Positions 7,793 through 16,169 of a DNA stretch of 64,000 bases are shown here, in pieces (the stretch's first letter is position 1; each line of letters begins with the position of its first letter). A program made the translations under genes and the position numbers. Source of the stretch: an uncultured Luteitalea sp. (GTDB lineage: Bacteria; Acidobacteriota; Vicinamibacteria; Vicinamibacterales; Vicinamibacteraceae); the NCBI GenBank assembly GCA_934541105.1, contig CAKTDA010000004.1, forward strand, positions 124,001 through 188,000, read 5' to 3'. The notes under the pieces were generated by a model. That model had not been told where the DNA came from. It saw only the letters and a list, made by a program, of their open reading frames with translations, and searched no databases.

Positions 7793-8778
7793 AGTTCCTG
7801 CGTCACCTGGTGGCGGTGCTGTTGTTGCCTGGGCTCGTGGCTGGCGTCGGCCCGGCGTGGGTGCGCGTGGCGCTCGTGGCGCACGACTCGCGCTGGGCCC
7901 AGGACGGCTGGCTGCGCGGGGCGGCGCGCGTCGGCGCGGTGGTGGTGCTGGCGCTCGGCATCGGGCTCGCCGCCTGGTGCGTGACGCTCTTCGCGCGGGT
8001 GGGACAGGGCACGCTGGCGCCGTGGGATCCCACGCGCCGGCTCGTCGTGGACGGTCCGTACCGCCACGTGCGTAACCCGATGATTACCGGCGTGGCGCTG
8101 CTGCTCGCCGGCCAGGCACTCTGGGCCGGCTCGTGGGTGCTCGTCACGTGGCTGACGGCGTTCCTCGTCGTCAACCACGTGTACTTCCTGCGCGTCGAGG
8201 AACCCGGGCTCCGCGCGCGGTTCGGCGACGCCTATCGCGTGTACGCCGCCCACGTGCCGCGCTGGGTGCCCGACGCACGCCCTGGCACGGCACGCAGGGC
8301 TCGACGCTCAGGCCGGCTTCTCGCAGTTGACCATCCACGACACGCCGAAGCGATCCTTCAGCATGCCGAAGCGCAGCGCCCAGAACGTCTCGCCGATCGG
8401 CAGCACCACCGTCCCGCCCTCGGCGAGTTCCTGGAACACGCGCTCGGCTTCCTCGACCGCCTCGATCGAGAGCGACACCCAGACGGCGTCCTTGGCGCCA
8501 TCGCCGCCGGGACCATCGGATCCCATCAGCACGGCGCCATGGGCTTCGAGCCGCGCGTGCATGATGTTGTCGGCCGGCTGCGGAGGTCCGTCGCCGGCCG
8601 GCGCATTGCCGTAGGTGTGCAGCTGCACCGTACCGCCGAGCACCTTCTCGTACGTGCTGAACGCATCCCGGCACTGCCCATCGAAGATCACGTAGGGACT
8701 GATTTGCATTTTGTGTCTGCCTCCCAGGGGCTCAGGGTCCGCCTCAGTGTACGAGACGCGCACGACGTCGGCCTCTGA
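7777..8778 (+). CDS. Isoprenylcysteine methyltransferase-like membrane protein with read-through C-terminus
   Basis: The first about 170 residues form an ICMT/phospholipid-methyltransferase domain. Three to four membrane segments are visible, with the SAM-site signature VVDGPYRHVRNPMITG, then RVEEPGLRARFGDAYRVYAAHVPRWVP, where such proteins normally end. No stop codon follows. The frame runs another 160 codons antisense through the whole VOC gene to a TGA at 8778, and the extra part (RHAEAILQHAEAQ and so on) is antisense-type sequence. The stop appears to have been lost, or there is a sequencing error. The start lies within a heptad repeat and could also be GTG 7789. The substrate is unknown. 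Confidence 0.7.
   Translation: MKSEVKFLRHLVAVLLLPGLVAGVGPAWVRVALVAHDSRWAQDGWLRGAARVGAVVVLALGIGLAAWCVTLFARVGQGTLAPWDPTRRLVVDGPYRHVRNPMITGVALLLAGQALWAGSWVLVTWLTAFLVVNHVYFLRVEEPGLRARFGDAYRVYAAHVPRWVPDARPGTARRARRSGRLLAVDHPRHAEAILQHAEAQRPERLADRQHHRPALGEFLEHALGFLDRLDRERHPDGVLGAIAAGTIGSHQHGAMGFEPRVHDVVGRLRRSVAGRRIAVGVQLHRTAEHLLVRAERIPALPIEDHVGTDLHFVSASQGLRVRLSVRDAHDVGL
8308..8709 (-). CDS. VOC-fold (PhnB-like) protein
   Basis: 133 residues of the vicinal oxygen chelate/glyoxalase superfamily, PhnB-like subgroup. It opens with MQISPYVIFDGQCRDAF and contains HARLEAHGAVLMGSD and GETFWALRFGMLKDRFGVSWMV, the last being the strand-helix signature of this group. The Met at 8709 has GGAGG about 10 nt upstream and coincides with the start of the domain. 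These proteins often act as small dioxygenase-like or resistance-type metal enzymes; the exact role cannot be assigned. The whole gene is overlapped on the other strand by the read-through tail of the ICMT-like gene. Confidence 0.85.
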   Translation of the reverse strand: MQISPYVIFDGQCRDAFSTYEKVLGGTVQLHTYGNAPAGDGPPQPADNIMHARLEAHGAVLMGSDGPGGDGAKDAVWVSLSIEAVEEAERVFQELAEGGTVVLPIGETFWALRFGMLKDRFGVSWMVNCEKPA

Positions 8779-8783
8779 CGAGA

Positions 8784-8804
8784 GTCCCGAATCCCGAATC
8801 CCGC
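8784..8804. repeat. Heptad run (GTCCCGA/ATCCCGA)
   Basis: Three period-7 units directly upstream of the recQ start; the same unit recurs at 22442-22480 and inside dnaE2. Confidence 0.75.
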
Positions 8805-8820
8805 GCTACGATCGTCGAAC

Positions 8821-10662
8821 GTGAGTCCGACCCTCGCTCCTCCCGCAAGCCTCGAGCAGGTACTCGCGAAGTACTGGGGCTACACGCATTTCCGGCCACA
8901 CCAGCGTGAGGTGATGGACGCGATCCTGCAGGGTCGCGATTCCCTCCTCGTGATGCCCACCGGCGGCGGCAAGTCGCTCTGCTTCCAGGCGCCGGCGCTG
9001 CTCCGGCCCGGGCTCGCGCTCGTCGTCTCGCCCCTGATCTCGCTGATGAAGGACCAGGTGGACGGGTTGAACGCCAACGGCGTGCCCGCGGCCTGCTACA
9101 ACAGCGCGCTCGACGAGTCCCAGAAGCGTGACGTCGTGCGCGACGTTCGCGAAGGGCGGACGCGGCTGTTGTATGTCGCGCCGGAACGGCTCGTCGGCGA
9201 GGGCGGCGATCGGTTCGTCCGCTGGCTCGCGCAGGTGGGCGTGAGCTTCATCGCGGTGGACGAAGCGCACTGCATCAGCCAATGGGGACATGATTTCCGT
9301 CCGGAGTACCGGCGGCTCGGGCAGATGCGATCGCTGCTGCCCCAGGCGAGCATCCATGCGTTCACGGCCACGGCCACCGCGCGCGTCCGCCGCGACATCG
9401 TCGAACAGCTCGGCCTGCGGTCGGCGCTCGAGGAGGTCGGCTCCTTCGATCGGCCAAACCTCGTGTATCGCGTGCTGCTGCGCGACCAGTTGAAGAAGCA
9501 GGTGCTCGACGTGCTGGGACGGCATCGCGGCGAGGCCGGCATCATCTACTGTCCGTCGCGCAAGGAAGTGGACGCACTGTCAGCGTGGCTCGCCGACGAG
9601 GGCTGGCGTGCGGTGCCGTACCACGCCGGGCTCTCCGCCGAGGATCGCGATCGCCACCAGGAGGCCTTCCTCACCGAGCAGGCCGACATCGTCGTCGCGA
9701 CGGTGGCGTTCGGCATGGGCATCCATCGATCCAACGTGCGGTTCGTCGTGCACACGGCGGCCCCGCAGTCACTCGAGCACTACCAGCAGGAATCGGGGCG
9801 TGCAGGCCGCGACGGGCTCGAGGCCGAGTGCGTGCTGATCACGTCGGGCTACGACTTCATGCGCTGGCGCCTGATGCTCGAGAAGAACGGCGAGCTCACC
9901 GATCAATCGCAGGGGCTGCTGCGCGACATCGAGCGCTACACTGCCAGCACGCTGTGCCGGCACCGGCACCTCGTGCGGTACTTCGGCGAGGACTACGCAC
10001 GCGACGACTGCGGCGCCTGCGACGTGTGCCTCGGCGAACTCGAGATCGTGCCCGACGCCGTGACGATTGCGCGCAAGGTGCTGTCGTGCGTGGCGCGCGT
10101 CGAGCAGCGCTTCGGCGCGGGGCACGTGACGATGGTGCTCATCGGCAAGGCGACCGCGGCCGTGACCGCGCGTGGGCACGAGCTGCTGAGCACGTTCGGC
10201 CTGTTCGCGGGCGCACCGGCGAGCGAGGTGCGTGGCTACGTCGAGCAGCTCACCGCACTCGGCTTCCTGCGACAGACGCCTGGCGACTATCCCGTGCTGG
10301 TGCTGACGCCCGACGGACGCATGCTCATGCGCGACGGGACGAGCGCGGAACCGGTGGCACTCTTCCGGCAGAAGCGTCGGCCGAAGGGGAGCGGTCCGCG
10401 GCGATCGCGTGTGGAGACCGAGTCGTGGCAGGGCGTCAACCGCGGGTTGTTCGAGAAGCTGCGTGACGTGCGGCTGTCGATTGCGCGCGCGCGCCGGGTG
10501 CCGCCCTACGTGATCTTCCACGACACGACCCTGCGCGAGATGGCACGCCTCCGACCGCAGACCCCCGAGGCCCTCCGCGATATCTATGGGGTCGGCCAGC
10601 GGAAGGCCGAAGATGTGGGGCCCGCGTTCCTCGAGGTCATCAAGGCGTCTGATTCCGTGTAA
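8821..10662 (+). CDS. recQ: RecQ-family ATP-dependent DNA helicase
   Basis: 613 residues. A 3'-5' DNA helicase of recombination and fork repair. Motifs in order: FRPHQREV (motif 0), Walker A PTGGGKS around K51, DEAH at 147-150, TATATARV (motif III), QESGRAGRDG (motif VI). The RecQ-Ct zinc-binding cysteines lie in TLCRHRHLVRYFG and DDCGACDVC. A winged helix is followed by an HRDC domain (FEKLRDVRLSIARARRVPPYVIFHD). Start GTG 8821 fits the domain start, though no strong ribosome site is visible. The frame ends just before a clear terminator. Confidence 0.95.
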   Translation: MSPTLAPPASLEQVLAKYWGYTHFRPHQREVMDAILQGRDSLLVMPTGGGKSLCFQAPALLRPGLALVVSPLISLMKDQVDGLNANGVPAACYNSALDESQKRDVVRDVREGRTRLLYVAPERLVGEGGDRFVRWLAQVGVSFIAVDEAHCISQWGHDFRPEYRRLGQMRSLLPQASIHAFTATATARVRRDIVEQLGLRSALEEVGSFDRPNLVYRVLLRDQLKKQVLDVLGRHRGEAGIIYCPSRKEVDALSAWLADEGWRAVPYHAGLSAEDRDRHQEAFLTEQADIVVATVAFGMGIHRSNVRFVVHTAAPQSLEHYQQESGRAGRDGLEAECVLITSGYDFMRWRLMLEKNGELTDQSQGLLRDIERYTASTLCRHRHLVRYFGEDYARDDCGACDVCLGELEIVPDAVTIARKVLSCVARVEQRFGAGHVTMVLIGKATAAVTARGHELLSTFGLFAGAPASEVRGYVEQLTALGFLRQTPGDYPVLVLTPDGRMLMRDGTSAEPVALFRQKRRPKGSGPRRSRVETESWQGVNRGLFEKLRDVRLSIARARRVPPYVIFHDTTLREMARLRPQTPEALRDIYGVGQRKAEDVGPAFLEVIKASDSV

Positions 10663-10709
10663 TTTCGTCCCTTTACGCCGTTCCTTCGCCGCGCTATCGT
10701 CATCCCGTT

Positions 10710-10732
10710 GGCCCCGCGACCGGGGCCATTTT
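10710..10732 (+). terminator. Rho-independent terminator after recQ
   Basis: A 7-bp stem GGCCCCG / CGGGGCC with loop CGAC, followed by ATTTTC, 47 nt after the recQ stop. The U-tract is short. Confidence 0.65.
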
Positions 10733-10803
10733 CAGTGACCGCAGTTTCGCCTTTTGTTCGCGTCAGGTGAAGAGATGGACGCCTCGGAGAGGCGTCCCTA
10801 TCA

Positions 10804-10824
10804 CCGATACCCGATACCCGAGAT
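10804..10824. repeat. Heptad run (CCGATAC x2, CCGAGAT) before dnaE2
   Basis: Period-7 units ending 6 nt before the dnaE2 start codon, occupying the place where a ribosome binding site would be expected. No strong Shine-Dalgarno sequence is seen. Confidence 0.7.
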
Positions 10825-10829
10825 TTGCC

Positions 10830-13800
10830 ATGTACGTCGAACTGCACGCCGCATCGGCCTTCTCCTTCCTCGACGGAGCCTCTCTACCCGAGGCGCTGGT
10901 GGAGCAGGCGCGTGCGCTCGGGTACGAGTCGCTGGCGCTGCTCGATCGCGACGGCGTCTACGGCGCGCCGCGCTTCCACCAGGCCGCGAAGAAGGCGGGC
11001 CTGCGGGCGCTCGTCGGCGCCGAACTGACGATGCGGACCGGGGCGCCTGCGGACATGCCGGGGACGCTGCACCCGCCGCTGATCTGGCGCCTGCCGGTGC
11101 TCGTCGAGTCAGCGACTGGTTACCGATCGCTCTGCCGCCTCGTCACGCGGATGAAGCTGGAGGCGGCAAAGGGTCAGGGCGCGCTGACGCTTGCCGACCT
11201 CGATGGCGCGGTGGAGGGCCTCGTGGCCGTCGCGGGCCGGCCGCTGCTGGCCGCCGACCGGCACGGCGTGGCGGGCCTGCTCGATCGCCTCGTCGGCGTG
11301 TTCGGCCGCGGGCACGTGTACGTGGAGGTGCAGCGCCACCTCACGCGCGACGAAGAGGCCGCCAACCGCATCCTCGTCGCCGCGGCCGACGCCTACCGCG
11401 TGCCCGTCATCGCCACGAATGGCGTGCGGTTCGCGACCCCCGATGCCCGGCCCCTCTACGACGTGCTCACCTGCATCCGGCACGGCACCACGCTCGAGCA
11501 CGCGGGCCGGCGCCTTGCCGCCAACGCCGAGCGGTACCTGAAGTCGCCGCGGCAGATGCAGGCGATCTTCCGCGACATGCCGCAGGCGCTCGCCAACACC
11601 TGTGCGCTCGCCGAACGGCTCGACTTCACGCTCGCCGACCTCGGGTACCGCTTCCCGGACTACCCGGTGCCCGAGGGTGAGACGCAGGTGTCGTTCCTGC
11701 GCCACGTCACCGAGGCCGGCGCGCACTGGCGATACCGCCCCCTCACCGAGAAGGCACGCCGGCAGATCGCGCGCGAGCTCGACCTGATCGAGAAGCTCGA
11801 TCTCGCCGGCTACTTCCTCATCGTCTGGGACCTCGTGAACTTCTGCCGGCAGCAGGACATCCTCGCGCAGGGCCGGGGATCGGCAGCCAACAGCGCGGTC
11901 TGCTACAGCCTCGGCATCACGGCGGTCGATCCCGTGGGCATGGACCTGCTCTTCGAGCGCTTCCTTTCGGAGGAGCGCGGCGAGTGGCCCGACATCGACA
12001 TCGACCTGCCGAGCGGCGATCGGCGCGAGCAGGCCATCCAGTACCTCTACACGCGGTATGGCGATCGCGGTGCGGCGATGACGGCAAACGTCATCACGTA
12101 TCGCGCGCGCAGCGCAGCCCGCGAAGTGGGGAAGGTGCTCGGCTGCCCGCCCGACATGATCGACACGCTCTCGAAGGTGCTGAGCCCCTTCGAGTGGCAG
12201 GACCCGAAGGACACGCTCGCACGCCACCTGCGCGATCTCGGCATCGACCCGGACCTGCCGCAGCTCCGGCAGTTCGGCGATCTGTGGCACCGGATGCAGG
12301 ACATCCCGCGCCATCTCGGCCAGCACTCGGGCGGCATGGTGCTCTGCCAGGGACGGCTCGACGACGTCGTGCCGCTCGAGCCGGCGAGCATGCCGGGCCG
12401 CGTGGTGGTGCAGTGGGACAAGGAGGACTGCGCCGACATGGGCATCGTCAAGGTCGACCTGCTCGGCCTCGGGATGCTTGCGGTGCTGCAGGAGGCCATC
12501 ACGATCGTCAACGCGGCTGCCGTCGGCACGGGTGGCGGTGCCGACGGGGAGGAGCCACCCCCGGTCGTCGATATCGCGCACCTGCCGCCCGACGACCCGG
12601 TCGTGTACCAGATGCTGCAGGAGGCCGACACCGTCGGGCTCTTCCAGGTGGAGTCGCGGGCGCAGATGGCGACGCTGCCGCGATTGAAGCCGACCTGTTT
12701 CTACGACCTCGTGGTGGAGGTCGCCATCATCAGGCCCGGCCCGATCGTCGGCCAGATGGTGCATCCGTACCTCGCACGCCGCCGCGGCGCCGAGCCGGTC
12801 ACGTATGCCCACCCGTCGCTCGAGCCGATCCTGAAGCGCACGCTCGGCGTGCCGTTGTTCCAGGAGCAGTTGTTGCGGATTGCGATGGTCGTGGCGGGCT
12901 TCTCGGGCGGCGAGGCGGAGGAACTGCGGCGGGCAATGGGCTTCAAGCGGTCCGAAGCGCGCATGCGGCAGATCGAGGTCCGGCTGCGCGCGGGCATGGC
13001 CGAGCGCGGCATCACCGGCGAGACGGCGGAGACGATCCTCAGGTCGATCTCGTCGTTCGCGCTGTACGGCTTCCCGGAATCGCACGCGGCGAGCTTCGCG
13101 CTCATCGTGTACGCGAGCGCTTACCTGAAGGTGTACTACCCGGCCGCGTTCTACGTCGGGCTGCTCAACAACCAGCCGCTCGGCTTCTACCATCCCGCCA
13201 CGCTGATCAAGGACGCACAGCGCCACGGCGTCCGCTTCCTGCCCGTGGACGTGCAGCACTCGACATGGGCGTGCCGCATCACGCCGGACGGCGCCGTGCG
13301 CCTCGGGTTCTGCATGGTGCAGGGCCTGCGGGAAGAGGTCGGGCGAAAGCTCGAGGCAACACACGCCGACCGAACAACGCCGAACGCCGAGCACCGAAAG
13401 CACGAGGTCGACCTGCCCGCTGAACCGCCGAGCGACGTGAGCAGAGCGAAGGCCGATGGCCGAATGACGAAGGCCGGCAGGGGACTGGTATGCCCCAAGT
13501 GCGGCGCAGACGATGCGTCGATGTTCGAGGTGGACACGCGCGCCGATGGCCGCCACGTGTACTGCGGCGTCTGCGCGCACGACTGGGACGACCGCCAGCA
13601 GCAGCCGCATCCGCCGCCGTCCCGCCGCCAGGACGACCGCCGTTTCGTTTCACTCGACGCGCTCGTGGCGGCCACCGGCATCCGCCGCGACGAACTCAAC
13701 ACGCTCGCGAGCCTCGGCGCACTCAACGGCTTCGGCGTGGATCGCCGCGGCGCCTTGTGGGCATCCGAGCGCGCGGTGCGTCCCACGGGCGACCTGTTCG

Positions 13801-14387
13801 CAGACCTCGACGCGGAGCCGATCTCCGTGTCGACGCGGGAGACGACCGGCTCGGCGAGCTGCCCTTCCCGCCCAATCCCGAGTCCCGAATCCCGAACCCC
13901 GACGGGTGATGGCCACATGACGACGGCCGACGGCCCCATGACGAAGGCCGACGAGAACCCGCTCCCCCCCATGACCCCGATGGAGCGCATTGTGGCCGAC
14001 TACCGCGGCAGCGGGGTGACGATCGGGCCGCACCCGATGGCGCTGCGTCGCGCGGACCTGCGGCTGCGCGGCGTGCTGCGGTCGGACGAACTCGTGCGGA
14101 CGCGCGGCGGCCGGCGTGTGCGCGTGGCGGGGGCCGTCATCACGCGGCAGCGGCCCGGCACGGCCAAGGGCATGGTGTTCCTGACGCTCGAGGACGAAGT
14201 CGGCCTTGCCAACGTGATCATCCGTCCCGACGTGTTCGAGCGGCAGCGCCCCCTGATCCTGAAGGCGCCCTTCCTTGTCGTCGAAGGCGTGCTGCAGCAG
14301 CAGGAAGGCGTCACCTCGGTCCGTGCCGAGCGGGTGATGGGGCTTGCCGGCGCGCAGCCCCACACGCCGTCACACGATTTCAGGTGA
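10830..14387 (+). CDS. dnaE2: Error-prone DNA polymerase DnaE2 (ImuC) with zinc-ribbon and heptad insertions
   Basis: 1185 residues, over 100 longer than usual for DnaE2. It is the catalytic subunit of the ImuA-ImuB-DnaE2 mutasome. A PHP domain opens with YVELHAASAFSFLDGAS, with Ala where a metal His occurs in replicative DnaE. The C-family palm carries WPDIDIDLPSG (Asp 388, 390, 392). The (HhH)2 and OB domains follow (GVLRSDELVRTRGGRRVRVAG, TLEDEVGLANVII). Two stretches are abnormal. Residues about 843-935, between the two HhH motifs, carry a four-Cys zinc ribbon (CPKC 888-891, CGVC 912-915) flanked by heptad-repeat sequence. Residues about 1005-1045, before PPMTPMERIVADYR, are translated heptads. 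Both insertions stay in frame. Confidence 0.93.
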   Translation: MYVELHAASAFSFLDGASLPEALVEQARALGYESLALLDRDGVYGAPRFHQAAKKAGLRALVGAELTMRTGAPADMPGTLHPPLIWRLPVLVESATGYRSLCRLVTRMKLEAAKGQGALTLADLDGAVEGLVAVAGRPLLAADRHGVAGLLDRLVGVFGRGHVYVEVQRHLTRDEEAANRILVAAADAYRVPVIATNGVRFATPDARPLYDVLTCIRHGTTLEHAGRRLAANAERYLKSPRQMQAIFRDMPQALANTCALAERLDFTLADLGYRFPDYPVPEGETQVSFLRHVTEAGAHWRYRPLTEKARRQIARELDLIEKLDLAGYFLIVWDLVNFCRQQDILAQGRGSAANSAVCYSLGITAVDPVGMDLLFERFLSEERGEWPDIDIDLPSGDRREQAIQYLYTRYGDRGAAMTANVITYRARSAAREVGKVLGCPPDMIDTLSKVLSPFEWQDPKDTLARHLRDLGIDPDLPQLRQFGDLWHRMQDIPRHLGQHSGGMVLCQGRLDDVVPLEPASMPGRVVVQWDKEDCADMGIVKVDLLGLGMLAVLQEAITIVNAAAVGTGGGADGEEPPPVVDIAHLPPDDPVVYQMLQEADTVGLFQVESRAQMATLPRLKPTCFYDLVVEVAIIRPGPIVGQMVHPYLARRRGAEPVTYAHPSLEPILKRTLGVPLFQEQLLRIAMVVAGFSGGEAEELRRAMGFKRSEARMRQIEVRLRAGMAERGITGETAETILRSISSFALYGFPESHAASFALIVYASAYLKVYYPAAFYVGLLNNQPLGFYHPATLIKDAQRHGVRFLPVDVQHSTWACRITPDGAVRLGFCMVQGLREEVGRKLEATHADRTTPNAEHRKHEVDLPAEPPSDVSRAKADGRMTKAGRGLVCPKCGADDASMFEVDTRADGRHVYCGVCAHDWDDRQQQPHPPPSRRQDDRRFVSLDALVAATGIRRDELNTLASLGALNGFGVDRRGALWASERAVRPTGDLFADLDAEPISVSTRETTGSASCPSRPIPSPESRTPTGDGHMTTADGPMTKADENPLPPMTPMERIVADYRGSGVTIGPHPMALRRADLRLRGVLRSDELVRTRGGRRVRVAGAVITRQRPGTAKGMVFLTLEDEVGLANVIIRPDVFERQRPLILKAPFLVVEGVLQQQEGVTSVRAERVMGLAGAQPHTPSHDFR
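13371..13479. repeat. Heptad repeats inside dnaE2 (first tract, flanking the zinc ribbon)
   Basis: Period-7 units (AACGCCG x2, AGCACCG; then GGCCGAT, GGCCGAA, TGACGAA, GGCCGGC) at 13371-13402 and 13447-13479. They match spacer heptads elsewhere in the window and are translated as a low-complexity linker. Confidence 0.7.
13873..13955. repeat. Heptad repeats inside dnaE2 (second tract)
   Basis: AATCCCG, AGTCCCG, AATCCCG, AACCCCG, then ACGGCCG/CATGACG/AAGGCCG-type units in period 7. The same heptads are found in the spacers at 4585-4680 and 22442-22480. Confidence 0.8.
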
Positions 14388-14805
14388 GGGAGGCGGGCTC
14401 CTCGTACGGATCCACGACGGGCACGCCGGCCTCCTCGAACGTTGCCGTGCTGCGCGTCACGACCGTGAAGCCGTGTGCGAGGGCCGTGGCCGCAACGAGG
14501 CTGTCGGTGACCGCCATCGACACGCCGCGCCGGCGCAGGCGCGCGAGGAGTGCGGCCCATGCCGCCGTCGTCCCGGCATCGATGGGCACGACCGGGAGCC
14601 GGCTCGCGCCGCCCGCGAACCAGCGCTCGAGCGCGCGACGCCGCGCGCCCTGGGGCCGCAGCAGGATGCCGTGCTGCAGTTCGCCGAGCGCCAGTGGTTC
14701 GACGACGATGTCGGCTTCGTGCGCACGCAGCCAGGCGACGACGTGCGCGTTCGGCGTGCGGCGCGTGAGCTCGCCGAGCACCGGGGCGTGCACCAGGTAC
14801 GTCAC
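14380..14805 (-). CDS. VapC-like PIN-domain protein with degenerate active site
   Basis: 141 residues. The fold pattern is that of VapC RNase toxins: TYLVHAPVLGEL at the N-terminus, LALGELQHGI carrying the second acidic residue, and VTDSLVAATALAHGFTVVTRSTATFEEAGV near the end. In active PIN toxins the first motif reads LLDTNVLSEL; here Asp-Thr-Asn is His6-Ala7-Pro8. The last motif, normally TRNVKDF with an acidic residue, is TRSTATF. Two of the usual four acidic positions are therefore gone, so nuclease activity is doubtful. Its GTG start overlaps the antitoxin stop by 4 nt. The 3' end overlaps the dnaE2 end by 8 nt. Confidence 0.8.
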   Translation of the reverse strand: MTYLVHAPVLGELTRRTPNAHVVAWLRAHEADIVVEPLALGELQHGILLRPQGARRRALERWFAGGASRLPVVPIDAGTTAAWAALLARLRRRGVSMAVTDSLVAATALAHGFTVVTRSTATFEEAGVPVVDPYEEPASLT

Positions 14806-15029
14806 AACGCCTCGGTGGACTCCGAGTCCACGGGCACGAAGTATCCCGGCGACGGGCAGGCGAGCAGCCAGTCCACCGTGCCCACGGGCGACGGCGTGCG
14901 CCGCACCAGGCGATACTCCCCGCGATCGATCCGTTCGATGTCGAACTGCTGGCCCGGCTCGATGCCGTCGCGCTCGCGCAGTTCGGCCGGCAGCACGATC
15001 TGGCCCTTCGACGAGACGGTCGTCCTCAT
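14802..15029 (-). CDS. AbrB/MazE-type antitoxin
   Basis: 75 residues. The N-terminal swapped-hairpin domain reads MRTTVSSKGQIVLPAELRER, cut at the conserved Glu-Arg, the typical AbrB/SpoVT DNA-binding sequence. The C-terminal tail (VDWLLACPSPGYF) would wrap and neutralise the PIN partner. It is translationally coupled to the PIN gene (GTGA overlap) and probably represses the pair's promoter in the 65-bp spacer before the GHMP kinase gene. Confidence 0.85.
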   Translation of the reverse strand: MRTTVSSKGQIVLPAELRERDGIEPGQQFDIERIDRGEYRLVRRTPSPVGTVDWLLACPSPGYFVPVDSESTEAL

Positions 15030-15094
15030 GCGCGTAAGGTAGCGTCTTACGCCGCGGCACTCAAGCCGTCGGCATCGGCCGAGGCCCGGTGCCG

Positions 15095-16156
15095 TCAGGA
15101 CCGGGTGTCGCTCGCAACGCCCCAGACCGGCCGCGTGACTGCCTCCACGCCGTGCGTCGCCAGCCGCACGCCGAGCACGCTGGCCCACGGGCAGTCGGCC
15201 GCGAGACGCTCGATGAACGCATCCCTGTCGGTGGCGAGCACGGCAAGCGACCCGCCCGGGCCGCCGGCTCCGTTGATCTTCCATCCGAGCGCGCCGGCCT
15301 CGCGGGCGACGGTCATCACCGCACGGGCCTCGTCGGACACGATGGCCGGCTGCAGCGCCCCCTGGGCCTCGGTGTTGCGGACCATCACGGCGCCGTACGC
15401 CAGCAGGTCGCCGGCTTCGAGTGTGCGGGCTCCATCGCGCGCACACGCCCTGAGGGCCTCGAGCCGCGGATCCCTCGGCCCGGCCACTGCCAGCGCGCTG
15501 GAGACCTGCCCGTGCACGGCGGACGACTTGTGGCCGCGTTCGAGCAGCACGACGACGAGCTGCCGCTGCAGGGCTTCGCGGGTGTCCTCCGCCACCTGGA
15601 GTTCCGTGCGGCGTGCGGCCGGATACCCGTCGATCTCGATCAGGCCGATGCCACCCGCGGCAGCCGCCCACTGATCCTGGACGCCGCTCTGGAGTTCGAG
15701 TCGCACCGTCTCGACCTGGTGCGCACGCCTCGCGTAAGCCGCGATTGCCGCATCGGCCTCCGGCACGTCGATGCCGTTGGCGGCACGCAGGGCGTCGAGC
15801 GCGGCGAGCAGCGCCACGCACAGGCTCGCCGACGTGCCCATGGACGCCCCGGGCGGCACGCGGGATCCGACTTCGAGCAGCCACGATCCATCGGGGACTT
15901 CGGCCTCGTCGAGACAGGCGCCAATCAGCGGGTCGGGGCAGGCCTGCGCCGGCGTGCCGGGCGTCCAGTGCCATTCACGGTCGAAGTTGTGCAGGCGCAC
16001 TTCGACGCCGGCCGGCCCGTCGGTCGGCCCCAGCGTGACTTCCACGCCGGGCCACACGGCCAGGTGACAGACGGCGCCATGGCCGCTGAACCAGGTGTCG
16101 GTCCAGCCACCGAGGTCGGCGACACGGGTCGGGGCAGAGAATGCGATCACGGACAC
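15095..16156 (-). CDS. GHMP-family sugar kinase
   Basis: 353 residues. GHMP kinases phosphorylate small sugars or isoprenoid intermediates with ATP. The N-terminus APTRVADLGGWTDTWF is the substrate-binding start seen in fucokinase, heptose-kinase and glucuronokinase relatives. The ATP loop is PPGASMGTSASLCVALLAA. The third motif is KINGAGGPGGSLAVLA. GTG 16156 is preceded by AAGGGA with about 8-nt spacing. It lies 13 nt downstream of the dus stop, so the two are probably cotranscribed, though no functional link is obvious. The sugar specificity is not determined. Confidence 0.87.
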   Translation of the reverse strand: MSVIAFSAPTRVADLGGWTDTWFSGHGAVCHLAVWPGVEVTLGPTDGPAGVEVRLHNFDREWHWTPGTPAQACPDPLIGACLDEAEVPDGSWLLEVGSRVPPGASMGTSASLCVALLAALDALRAANGIDVPEADAAIAAYARRAHQVETVRLELQSGVQDQWAAAAGGIGLIEIDGYPAARRTELQVAEDTREALQRQLVVVLLERGHKSSAVHGQVSSALAVAGPRDPRLEALRACARDGARTLEAGDLLAYGAVMVRNTEAQGALQPAIVSDEARAVMTVAREAGALGWKINGAGGPGGSLAVLATDRDAFIERLAADCPWASVLGVRLATHGVEAVTRPVWGVASDTRS

Positions 16157-16169
16157 GGGAAGATTCCCT

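Noticed and set aside
11109..13610. 833-codon reverse frame opposite dnaE2
   Set aside because: His/Arg/Val/Asp-rich antisense sequence without domains; dnaE2 is certain on the other strand.
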